This document shows, piece after piece, positions 1-7,469 of a stretch of DNA of 64,000 nucleotides (position 1 is the stretch's first letter; every line of letters begins with the position of its first letter). Position numbers and translations under genes: made by a program. Source of the DNA: Luteibacter rhizovicinus DSM 16549 (lineage in GTDB: Bacteria > Pseudomonadota > Gammaproteobacteria > Xanthomonadales > Rhodanobacteraceae). The stretch covers positions 3,624,001 to 3,688,000 of the forward strand of contig NZ_CP017480.1 of assembly GCF_001887595.1 (NCBI RefSeq), in the 5' to 3' direction. Under the pieces are notes generated by a model that saw nothing but the letters and a program-made list of their open reading frames with translations, did no database searches and was not told the origin of the DNA.

Positions 1-259
1 CCGCGATGAGCACGAGCGCGCAGAGGCTTCCGGCGACGTTGCCGATCGCGCGATAGAAGCCCTTCGCGCGCACCATACCGCTTTGCGGGTGCATCACCAG
101 GCCTACCGTGACCATCGACGTCGCCGGTTGTTCGAGCTGAAGCAGCATCGCCAGCCAGGCGGCGATATAGAACGCGAGCAGACACTTGAACACGAAGATC
201 CAGGCCTGCCGCTCTCCCGCGAGAAAGTCGGCAAGCCAGGGTTTGTTTAAGGCGATCAA
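1..259 (-). CDS. FUSC-family transporter, N-terminal part (partial)
   Basis: The gene runs off the left edge of the window, so only about 86 N-terminal residues are visible. They form a hydrophobic, membrane-type sequence with motifs such as FKCLLAFYIAAWLAMLLQL and a segment reading MVTVGLVMHPQSGMV. This resembles the start of fusaric-acid-resistance (FUSC/AaeB) inner-membrane efflux proteins, which export aromatic acids and related compounds. No ATG is present in frame near the start. A TTG at 259-257 preceded by AAGGGG is the best start. The two downstream genes on this strand are not obviously related. The family call rests on a short stretch and is moderately sure. Confidence 0.6.
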   Translation of the reverse strand, partial: MIALNKPWLADFLAGERQAWIFVFKCLLAFYIAAWLAMLLQLEQPATSMVTVGLVMHPQSGMVRAKGFYRAIGNVAGSLCALVLIA

Positions 260-296
260 CGCCGTCCCCTTATCGAGTGATCGAAAACGCCGCGCG

Positions 297-833
297 TCAG
301 CCCTGGATGTGGACGTACTGGGCGGGGCTCTCGTCGATCCCGATGAGCATCAGGTTCTTCAGGTGGTCGATCTGGCGGGGGAGGTCGTCGACGTTGGTCT
401 TGCCGGGGGCGACCTGCGAACGCGATGAGGCAACCAGACGCGTTCCGTCGCAGAGCGCCAGGGTGAGTGCCAGGGGCGTACGGGAGGTCGTGCCGATCGG
501 TGCGGGCGCCGCGGCTGCGCAATACGCGTCGTTGGCTGGCGCAAGGTCGCTGCCGGCATCGACGACGAGTCGCGCAGCGGTCTGGTCGGCTGGCTGACGA
601 GCGGGAAGTGCACGAGGGATAGCCTGGGCCATCTGCGCGTTGGAGACGTTGGGTAGCTGGCCGCGAACCTCCACGGGCAAGGTCGGCATGGCGTGCTCCC
701 AGCGATAGACGGTGTCGTTGGCCGTCGTCCACCGTGCGTCGGTGGTGGCATGGCAGCCGGCCACCAGGATCGCGGCGAAAAGCGTGCACGTCATCAGAAG
801 GTTGGGGCGCGTGGCAGGGATGGAGGTTTTCAT
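297..833 (-). CDS. Hypothetical lipoprotein
   Basis: This 178-residue protein starts with a basic n-region, then a hydrophobic stretch ending in a lipobox (ILVAGC, Cys about residue 27), so it should be an exported lipoprotein. The mature part has no motif I recognise. It is Ala/Pro-rich in the middle and contains two cysteines. It lies just upstream of the FUSC-like gene on the same strand with a 37-bp gap, so the two could be co-transcribed. Function is unknown. The lipoprotein assignment is seen in the sequence and anything further would be a guess. Confidence 0.7.
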   Translation of the reverse strand: MKTSIPATRPNLLMTCTLFAAILVAGCHATTDARWTTANDTVYRWEHAMPTLPVEVRGQLPNVSNAQMAQAIPRALPARQPADQTAARLVVDAGSDLAPANDAYCAAAAPAPIGTTSRTPLALTLALCDGTRLVASSRSQVAPGKTNVDDLPRQIDHLKNLMLIGIDESPAQYVHIQG

Positions 834-953
834 GGCGTGGGGTGCCGGGAAGTTGCGATGCGGCAGTGTCTGCCGATGCGCACGCCGGATATACCACCTC
901 AGACGACCTTCATCCGGGCCTGCGAATCCCCAATAGCGAAGTGTCGGCGACGG

Positions 954-1865
954 TCAGTCGTCCCAGGGCGCCGCGGATTCCCAGCGCTGTGCGAGCAGGT
1001 CGATGAATGCGCGGGTGCGAGGCGCGAGGTGGCGCCTGCTCGGATACACCAGCCGGATGGGATCGGGCGGCGGTCGATGGTCGCGGAGCACTTCGACGAG
1101 CGTTCCGGCGCGCAATTCGTCGGCAAGAAGGTAGTTGGGCAGGAAGGTCAGGCCGAACCCGGCCAGGGCCAGTTCGCGCATGACTTCATAGCTGTCGATG
1201 TCCAGGCGTGCGGGCCCCTCGTACGCATGGGGACCGTCGTCCGTGTGGAGGCGCCACGGCCGCGGTTGTTCGCCGACGGCGTACATGATCGTGTCGTGAT
1301 CGATGAGCTCGTGTGGTGTCTGCGGCGTGCCGCGCTTCGCCAGGTAATCGGGCGACGCGCAGACGATGAATTGCCGCCATGCCACGGTGCGCGTGAGCAT
1401 TTGCGAATCTTCCTTGGGCGCACCGATCCGTATCGCCAGGTCGAAGCCGTCCTCGACCAGGTCGACGAAGCGATCGGTGAACCAGAGCTCCGCACGAAGT
1501 CCTGGCCATTGCCTGAGGTAGTCGTTGAGCACGGGCAGGACATGACGTTGCCCGAACGTCGGTGGCATCAGGAATTTCAGGGTGCCAGTGGGCTCGCTAC
1601 GGCGGAGCGCCATGGTGGCGTCCACGTCTTCCAGCTCGTCCAGGATCTGTCGCCAGCGCGCGTAGACCACGGCGCCTTCGTCGGTCAGGCTCAGTCGGCG
1701 CGTGGTGCGGTTGAGCAGGCGTACACCGAGCTGGGTTTCCAGGCGGACGATGCTCTTGCCGATAGCCGAGCGTGTCAGCTCGAGCGACGCTGTGGCGCCG
1801 GTGAGGCTTCCCGCTTTTACGACGGCCACGAAGGCCGCGATGTCGCCCAATCGATGAGGTTTCAC
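954..1865 (-). CDS. LysR-family transcriptional regulator
   Basis: Standard-length (303 aa) LysR regulator: an N-terminal winged helix-turn-helix (about residues 5-65, with FVAVVKAGSLTGATASLELT and RLSLTDEG) followed by a substrate-binding domain typical of the DmlR/AaeR-like branch (GTLKFLMPPTFGQRHVLP, then a DLAIRIG motif). I chose the GTG at 1865-1863, because the open frame continues 56 codons upstream with non-homologous sequence. LysR proteins usually start a few residues before the helix-turn-helix. It follows the SDR gene (1949-2755) on the same strand at 83 bp and might be co-transcribed with it. The target and inducer are not evident. Confidence 0.88.
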   Translation of the reverse strand: MKPHRLGDIAAFVAVVKAGSLTGATASLELTRSAIGKSIVRLETQLGVRLLNRTTRRLSLTDEGAVVYARWRQILDELEDVDATMALRRSEPTGTLKFLMPPTFGQRHVLPVLNDYLRQWPGLRAELWFTDRFVDLVEDGFDLAIRIGAPKEDSQMLTRTVAWRQFIVCASPDYLAKRGTPQTPHELIDHDTIMYAVGEQPRPWRLHTDDGPHAYEGPARLDIDSYEVMRELALAGFGLTFLPNYLLADELRAGTLVEVLRDHRPPPDPIRLVYPSRRHLAPRTRAFIDLLAQRWESAAPWDD

Positions 1866-1948
1866 GAAAAGCGCCTTGCGCCATCGGCACAAGGCGCGGT
1901 TCTGTTGACGACGAAAGGTGGAGCGTGTCGTTACGATGTTAGCAGGCG

Positions 1949-2755
1949 TTATGCCTCGAGGTAGCGCGGCGCAGGCATGCCGGTTTGCGTCGCTGCGAAC
2001 AAAGAGGAGCGCGCGGCGTCGTACGCCGTCCACAGACCTTCGTCGGCAACGGACGGCCAGGTGATGGTTTCACCGTTGTCCAGCCCGGTGAGCGCGGCGT
2101 CGACCATGTCCTCGGCACTCATGATGGATTCCTTCCGGAGGGCGGAAAGCGGGATGCCCGAGACCTCCTCCGACCAGATCTCGGTCGCCGTGGCGGCCGG
2201 GAGCACCAGTTGGACCGTGACACCCGTCGTCTCCAGCTCATCCTGCAGGCCGCGGGTAAAGGCGAATACGTAGGCCTTGCTGCCGCTGTAGACGGCGCTG
2301 ATGGGCAGCGAATGCACCGCGAGCACCGAGGCCACGTTGATGAGGGTGCCGGCATTACGTGCGACGAACGCCGGCAGGATGGCCTGCGTCAGGCGCGTGA
2401 GCGCGGTGATGTTCAGGGCCACCTGCGAGTGTGCATCGTCCGCGGATGTCTCGAGCAGGGGACGAAGTCGGGCGAGGCCCGCGTTGTTGACCAGCATGGC
2501 TACGCTGCTGTCTTCCTTGAGCAGGGTTTCCACCCGGGCGACGTCCGCATCCTTTTCGAGGTCGGCGGCAAGGACCCGGACGTCGACACCGTGGGCCTTG
2601 GTGAGCTGTTCGGCGAGGGCGGCAAGGCGATCCGCACGACGGGCGACGAGGACGAGGTCGTAGCCACGGGCGGCCAGGCGTTGGGCGTAGACGGCACCGA
2701 TACCCGACGACGCGCCCGTGACGACAGCGGTTTTCCTGGAAGAGGACATGTTCAT
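1949..2755 (-). CDS. SDR-family oxidoreductase
   Basis: A 268-residue classical short-chain dehydrogenase/reductase. The N-terminal TGASSGIG motif binds NAD(P), NNAG is the conserved structural motif, and the catalytic Tyr-Lys pair sits in YSGSKAY. The substrate cannot be predicted. The gene is transcribed divergently from the MarR regulator at 2863. The 107-bp gap holds two identical palindromes that fit MarR operators, so this SDR is the likely regulated target. Start is MNMSSS at 2755; the internal ATG two codons later is equally possible. Confidence 0.88.
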   Translation of the reverse strand: MNMSSSRKTAVVTGASSGIGAVYAQRLAARGYDLVLVARRADRLAALAEQLTKAHGVDVRVLAADLEKDADVARVETLLKEDSSVAMLVNNAGLARLRPLLETSADDAHSQVALNITALTRLTQAILPAFVARNAGTLINVASVLAVHSLPISAVYSGSKAYVFAFTRGLQDELETTGVTVQLVLPAATATEIWSEEVSGIPLSALRKESIMSAEDMVDAALTGLDNGETITWPSVADEGLWTAYDAARSSLFAATQTGMPAPRYLEA

Positions 2756-2772
2756 AATTCCACGTATCTAAG

Positions 2773-2804
2773 TTGAGGGCTCAAGCAGTATGTTGAGGGC
2801 TCAA
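2773..2804. promoter_or_regulatory. Paired palindromic operator between SDR and marR
   Basis: Two exact copies of the 12-bp perfect palindrome TTGAGGGCTCAA at 2773-2784 and 2793-2804, centred 20 bp apart (about two helical turns). They lie between divergent SDR and MarR genes. A half-site-like GCTCAA occurs again near 2844. MarR dimers bind such palindromes, so autoregulation plus control of the SDR is inferred. Confidence 0.65.
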
Positions 2805-2862
2805 CCTTATAGGCGTAGGATGGCGCCTTGTCAATGCTTCAGTGCTCAACGATCCTTACGTC

Positions 2863-3405
2863 ATGCCGAAATCGCTAAAAAAAGCTGCGAGCCCCACTGA
2901 GACGAATAAGGCCGCCGCGGACCTGAGCGCCTTCCTTGCCATCGCTTGCACGAATACGGCCGTCAGGCGGGCTGGACGACGCCTCGGGAGCCTCTACGAC
3001 GAGGCGCTCGCGCCGGTTGGGCTGAAGGCAACCCAGATTGGACTGTTGGCGGAGATCGAGCGTCTTGCCGCCGCCAACGAAGGACAGGTGCCCACCTTGC
3101 AGGACCTCGCAACGAAGCTCGCGCTGCAGATATCCGCGGTGACCCATGCGCTACGGCCATTGATCAGGGACGGTCTGGTCGAGCTGTTTCCGGATGCCTC
3201 GGACAAACGCGCCAAGCGCGCCAGGCTGACCACCGAAGGGACGGATCTGTTGCATCGGGCGCTGACGCATTGGGCCGTCGCCAACGCCCAGGTCGACAGG
3301 GTTCTGGGCAGCGAAGCGGCAGCCGCTTTGCGCGCGGTTTCCGACTACGTGTCGTCCGACGAGTTTCTGATCGCCTTCAAAGGTGAGGAGCGCACGACGC
3401 GCTGA
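2863..3405 (+). CDS. MarR-family transcriptional regulator
   Basis: Winged-helix regulator of about 180 aa. The central region (LKATQIGLLAEIERL, then LQDLATKLALQISAVTHALRPLIRDGLVELFPDASDKRAKRARLT written in parts) has the typical MarR pattern: DNA-recognition helix, then the wing with the D-x-R-x4 loop. Start is uncertain: ATG at 2863 (MPKSLKK) or an in-frame GTG at 2842 that would begin inside the operator region. Neither has a strong ribosome binding site. It faces the SDR gene across two palindromes and probably represses it in response to a small molecule. Confidence 0.82.
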   Translation: MPKSLKKAASPTETNKAAADLSAFLAIACTNTAVRRAGRRLGSLYDEALAPVGLKATQIGLLAEIERLAAANEGQVPTLQDLATKLALQISAVTHALRPLIRDGLVELFPDASDKRAKRARLTTEGTDLLHRALTHWAVANAQVDRVLGSEAAAALRAVSDYVSSDEFLIAFKGEERTTR

Positions 3406-3731
3406 GCCAGGGCATTAATCACGCGAGTGATCCGAGCTAATAGCGTCCTTGTAAATATCCTGTAAAATACGCATGAGAATATTCTGGGGAAGTGAGTAGA
3501 AAGGCATTATTTCTCGCGATTGCTCGTAATTAAAAACCGATTTCGCAATATTCGCCCGGTCAACGTCGACTGGGCTTTTTTATGCCCAGGGAAAGCGTGT
3601 GAACTTGCGTATGACAGCAAGTATTGCGCGGAAATGACAGTAAAAATCGCATAAGCCTTCGATTATCGAAAGATAGTGTCGACCGGTTAACTGCGGACAA
3701 CGATTCAACCCTTGTAACTCAGGAAACTCCA
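3406..3731. other. 326-bp AT-richer intergenic region with internal terminator
   Basis: Gap between marR and the TonB-dependent receptor. It contains a rho-independent terminator at 3554-3581, then about 150 bp with a 13-bp palindrome TTCGATTATCGAA (3658-3670) and the leader of the receptor gene. There is no convincing ORF. The segment 3406-3553 could be the 3' UTR of marR or a small RNA. Confidence 0.5.
3554..3581 (+). terminator. Rho-independent terminator
   Basis: Stem GCCCGGTC (3554-3561), loop AACGTC, complementary arm GACTGGGC (3568-3575; one G-T wobble), then six T. It lies 148 bp after the marR stop and 150 bp before the receptor gene. Confidence 0.7.
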
Positions 3732-6149
3732 GTGAAAAGAAACCACCTCTCCATGGCGATTGCCGTTGTCTTTTCGATGACCGCCGCTTCGGTCTGGGCA
3801 CAGGATGCAACGGGCCAGGCCGATACCTCGACGACGACACAGGCGCCCGCGCAGCGCAGCGCTTCGAGCACCTCGAACACGACGACGTCCAACGACACCC
3901 GTCGCGTGCAGCAGATGAGCAGTGTGCAGGTGCAGGCATCGAGCCTGACCCTCGGCGCTGGCCTGATGTCGGTGCAGACGGCCGCCAAGGCGGTTTCGAC
4001 GATCACGCGCGACGCCATCGTCAAGGCATCGCCGGGCGCGAACTTCACCCAGATGATCGGCTCGATCCCGGGTGTGAATGCCGCGACGGATGACGTCACG
4101 GGCCTGGCCAACGGCCACTACTCGATTCGCGGCTTCGACTCGTCGGACATCGGCATGACGCTCAACGGCGCGCCGATCACCGACTCGGGCAGCTACTCCG
4201 TGTACGCGACCGAATACGGCGACAGCGAGAACATGGGCGACATCACGGTGCTCCAGGGCATCCCGGATATCGACATGCCCGATTCCGGCGCCAGCGGTGG
4301 TCACATCGGCTGGGCGACGATCGATCCCTCGCACAAGGCCGGCGTGGATTTCACCCAGAGCCTTGGTAACAACGATTACCGTCGCACGTTCATCCGCCTC
4401 AACACCGGCGATACCGGTCCAGTACGTTCGTGGATCTCGTACTCGCGGAACACCGCCGACAAGTGGCGTGGCCCGGGCGACATGGAAGTGACCAAGGTCG
4501 ACGGCAAGTCGGTCTGGACGATCGACGATAACAACTCGATCAGCGCTTCCCTGCAGTACAACCGCGAAAACAACATCAACTATCGTTCGCTGACCAAGGC
4601 CCAGGTGGCGCAGAACGGCTACCACTACGACTATCTGAACACCTGGATGCCGGGTAGCTCGACCGCCGCGATCAACAACAACACGTACTACTACGGCCTG
4701 CGCACCAACCCGTTCAAGAGCTACATGGCCAGCCTCGACGGCGAGTTCAAGTTCAGCGACAGCCTGCGCCTCTCCGTCGTGCCTTACTTCTGGTACGGCA
4801 ATGGCGGCGGCGGTGCCGGTGCGACGGTGAACGAGAGCCCGACCGGTGCGGACCGCTTCGGCTACGCCAACCAGGACGTCAACAACAACGGCGTCGTCAA
4901 CGCGAACGACAAGGGCGTCGTCTATTCGTACTCCGCCGCGCTGACCTATCGTCCGGGCATCATCGCCAAGTTCAACCAGGACCTAGGCCAGGACAACAGC
5001 CTCGAATACGGCGTGTGGTACGAGCGTTCGCGCAAGAGCCAGTCTGACCTCTACGGCCTGGTGAACAACCAGGGCACGCCGGCCTCGATCTGGGGCGACG
5101 ACGCCTTCGTGCTTTATCCGAACAGCGGCCTCGGCCAGAAGGTCTACAACGAGTACACGAATACCGAGATCAAGAAGGGCTTCGTCACCGACAACTGGAC
5201 GCCGAACGATTACTGGACCTTCACCGCGGGCGTGAGCTACCTGTGGACGAACCGCACGGGCTTCGCGCAGGAATACCCGGGCTCGATCGCCGGTGCGGCA
5301 ACGAAGCAGCAGTTCACCACCGACGTCGACAAGAACTGGCACAAGGTATTGCCGACCGCTGGCGTCAAGTTCCAGATGGACGAACAGAACCAGTTCTACC
5401 TCGGCAGCGGCAAGACCTTCCGCGCGCCGCCGAACACCGTGCTGTTGTTGAACTCGCTGGCGAACCAGCAGGCCGCGAATGCGCCGGAAACGGCGTGGAA
5501 CACGGATCTCGGCTGGCGTTTCTACGGTGACGCGCTCTCGGTCAGTGCCGACGTCTACCGCAGCAACTACAACAACAAGCAGGAAAGCGCGTTCGACGAG
5601 ACCACCGGTTACACGTACTACACGTCGATCAAGCGCATGCACATGCAGGGCTTCAGCTCCGAAGCCAGCTACAAGCTGAGCCAGGACTGGACGGCGTATG
5701 CCTCGTACACGTACACCCAGGCCAAGATCGTCGGCAACATTGACGGCGGCGGCGACGGCATCTACCCGGCCAATGGCAAGACCATGCCGGATACCGCCCG
5801 CAACATCGGCAACGTGAGCATCGGCTACGACGACAGCTCGCATATCTGGGCAACGTTGTCGGCTCGCGTCACCAGCTCGCTGTACGGTGATTACCTCAAC
5901 ACCGAGCGCGTCGGCGGCTTTACGCAGTTCAACCTGGCCGGTGGCTATCGCTTCAGCGACTGGGATGCCCTGAAGACCCCGTACATCAAGGTCAACGTGA
6001 GCAACCTGACCGATCGCAAGGCGTTCTCGTATGTCAGCTCGGCGCAGTTCCTCGCGACCGCGCAGGGTTCGCTGTACACCAGCTCGCCGACCTACGGCTT
6101 GCTGCAGCCGCGTGCGTTCATGATCACGTTCGGCGCGTCGTTCAACTAA
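3732..6149 (+). CDS. TonB-dependent outer-membrane receptor
   Basis: Ligand-gated outer-membrane importer driven by TonB/ExbBD; 805 aa with the start chosen at GTG 3732 (AGGAAAC just upstream), which gives a clean signal peptide (hydrophobic AIAVVFSMTAAS, cleavage after VWAQ). An Asn/Ser/Thr-rich linker follows, then a plug domain (about residues 80-210, with SIPGVNAATDD and GHYSIRGFDSSDIGMTLNG). The rest is a beta barrel rich in aromatic/Asn strands (for example FYLGSGKTFRAPPNTVLLL), ending FMITFGASFN. The substrate is not evident: no Fur box is visible upstream and no transport genes adjoin. An iron chelate is the usual ligand of the family, but carbohydrate or peptide receptors look similar. 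Confidence 0.9.
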   Translation: MKRNHLSMAIAVVFSMTAASVWAQDATGQADTSTTTQAPAQRSASSTSNTTTSNDTRRVQQMSSVQVQASSLTLGAGLMSVQTAAKAVSTITRDAIVKASPGANFTQMIGSIPGVNAATDDVTGLANGHYSIRGFDSSDIGMTLNGAPITDSGSYSVYATEYGDSENMGDITVLQGIPDIDMPDSGASGGHIGWATIDPSHKAGVDFTQSLGNNDYRRTFIRLNTGDTGPVRSWISYSRNTADKWRGPGDMEVTKVDGKSVWTIDDNNSISASLQYNRENNINYRSLTKAQVAQNGYHYDYLNTWMPGSSTAAINNNTYYYGLRTNPFKSYMASLDGEFKFSDSLRLSVVPYFWYGNGGGGAGATVNESPTGADRFGYANQDVNNNGVVNANDKGVVYSYSAALTYRPGIIAKFNQDLGQDNSLEYGVWYERSRKSQSDLYGLVNNQGTPASIWGDDAFVLYPNSGLGQKVYNEYTNTEIKKGFVTDNWTPNDYWTFTAGVSYLWTNRTGFAQEYPGSIAGAATKQQFTTDVDKNWHKVLPTAGVKFQMDEQNQFYLGSGKTFRAPPNTVLLLNSLANQQAANAPETAWNTDLGWRFYGDALSVSADVYRSNYNNKQESAFDETTGYTYYTSIKRMHMQGFSSEASYKLSQDWTAYASYTYTQAKIVGNIDGGGDGIYPANGKTMPDTARNIGNVSIGYDDSSHIWATLSARVTSSLYGDYLNTERVGGFTQFNLAGGYRFSDWDALKTPYIKVNVSNLTDRKAFSYVSSAQFLATAQGSLYTSSPTYGLLQPRAFMITFGASFN

Positions 6150-6188
6150 ATCGGCTCCTACCAGAGTGGCGATTCGCAGATAAAAAAG

Positions 6189-6221
6189 AGGTCGGGCCCG
6201 TAAGGGACCGACCTTTTTTTA
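6189..6221. terminator. Bidirectional terminator between receptor gene and rnd
   Basis: Stem AGGTCGG (6189-6195) and CCGACCT (6208-6214), followed by seven T on the plus strand and preceded by AAAAAAG, so the minus strand also ends in a T-run. It serves both convergent genes. Confidence 0.85.
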
Positions 6222-6239
6222 TTCGGCGGTGAGGATGGG

Positions 6240-7358
6240 CTAGCCGGGTAGCAGGCCGGCGAGGCGCTCGTGGAGAACGCCGCGGCGCCAGCCTTCGAGG
6301 GCCTCGGGCCATACGCCCGTCATCACGTATTCCTCCATCGACCGGCGCGAGCAGAGCAGACCGGGCGGCAGGTCGAGCTGCGTGGCGAGCAGGTCGATCA
6401 CGCTACGCATTTCGTTGATGGCGCGCTTGGCGTCACCCACGGGGTGACCGACGACCGACGCGGTCGACTCGATTTCATGGGCTTCAAGCGGACGCTGGAG
6501 CAGATCGAACAGCTCCTTGCGCTGCGGCGCACGCAGGGCACGGGTACCCCGTACGCGCTCGTCGAGATTCGCGGCATCGCGGGGCAGGCTGCTGGTGAGG
6601 TCGAGGGCCTGCGCGTCTTCGAGCAACCAGGAGCGTGGCTTGTCGAGTTCGCGCGCGCTGCGTTCGCGCCAGCGCAGCACACGGCGTAGCAGGGCCTGCT
6701 TCTCCGGCGTCCAATCCGCGGCACTCTTGAAGCTGCGCTGCGGCTGCGGATCGCCTTCGCGCTCGCTCGCCCGGCGCTTCATGCGAGCGCAATCCTCGGC
6801 GTGCCAGGCAGCGCGATCGCGCTCGACCAGGCGTTCACTCAGAATGGCGTGCACGGGATGCAGGTGGACCACATCGAGCGTCGCGTAGAGCTTCTGCGAT
6901 TCGGTCAGTGGGCGCTGCAGCCAGTCGCTACGCGTCTCGCCCTTGTCCAGTTCGGCACCGACCAGCTCGGCGACCAGCGCACGGTAGCTGATGCCCAGGC
7001 CCATGCCGACGAAGGCTGCGGCGATCTGCGTGTCGAACAAGGTGCGCGGACCGTCGGGCAGGAACGGCGACATGGCTTCGAGATCTTCGCCGGCGCTGTG
7101 CATCACCGTAACCACGGGGTTATCGGCGAACGTCGGGCGGAGCACGTCACCGAGCGGGAACGCCACCGGGTCGATCAGGGCATAGCGGCCGTCGTGGGCC
7201 AGCTGGAGCAGGGCGAGTTGTGGATAGAAGGTGTTGCGCCGCATGAACTCGGTATCGAGGCCAACGACGTCGGTCGGGCCGACGGGGGCCAGCCACGTGG
7301 CCAGTTCGTCGTGGTTGTCGATCCACGGTGCGGCGGGAGCGAGGTCGCTCGATGTCAT
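6240..7358 (-). CDS. rnd: Ribonuclease D
   Basis: 3'-5' exoribonuclease that trims tRNA precursors; 372 aa, the usual length. The N-terminal DEDD exonuclease domain shows Exo I (GLDTEF, Asp35/Glu37), Exo II (HSAGEDLEAM) and Exo III (LYATLDVVHL, Y and D). Two HRDC-type helical regions follow (about 205-290 and 300-370). Start ATG at 7358 is preceded by AAGGAAGCAGG, an excellent Shine-Dalgarno. The longer open frame upstream overlaps the promoter of the SUMF1-domain gene and is rejected. Convergent with the TonB receptor gene. Confidence 0.93.
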   Translation of the reverse strand: MTSSDLAPAAPWIDNHDELATWLAPVGPTDVVGLDTEFMRRNTFYPQLALLQLAHDGRYALIDPVAFPLGDVLRPTFADNPVVTVMHSAGEDLEAMSPFLPDGPRTLFDTQIAAAFVGMGLGISYRALVAELVGAELDKGETRSDWLQRPLTESQKLYATLDVVHLHPVHAILSERLVERDRAAWHAEDCARMKRRASEREGDPQPQRSFKSAADWTPEKQALLRRVLRWRERSARELDKPRSWLLEDAQALDLTSSLPRDAANLDERVRGTRALRAPQRKELFDLLQRPLEAHEIESTASVVGHPVGDAKRAINEMRSVIDLLATQLDLPPGLLCSRRSMEEYVMTGVWPEALEGWRRGVLHERLAGLLPG

Positions 7359-7469
7359 TCCTGCTTCCTTGTGCATGCATGGCGCGCGCGCGACGTTCGT
7401 GTTGCCCTGCCGCACGCGATTCTCTAAGGTGGCAGCGCACGATAGCAGGCCCGCACGGAACAGCCCACC

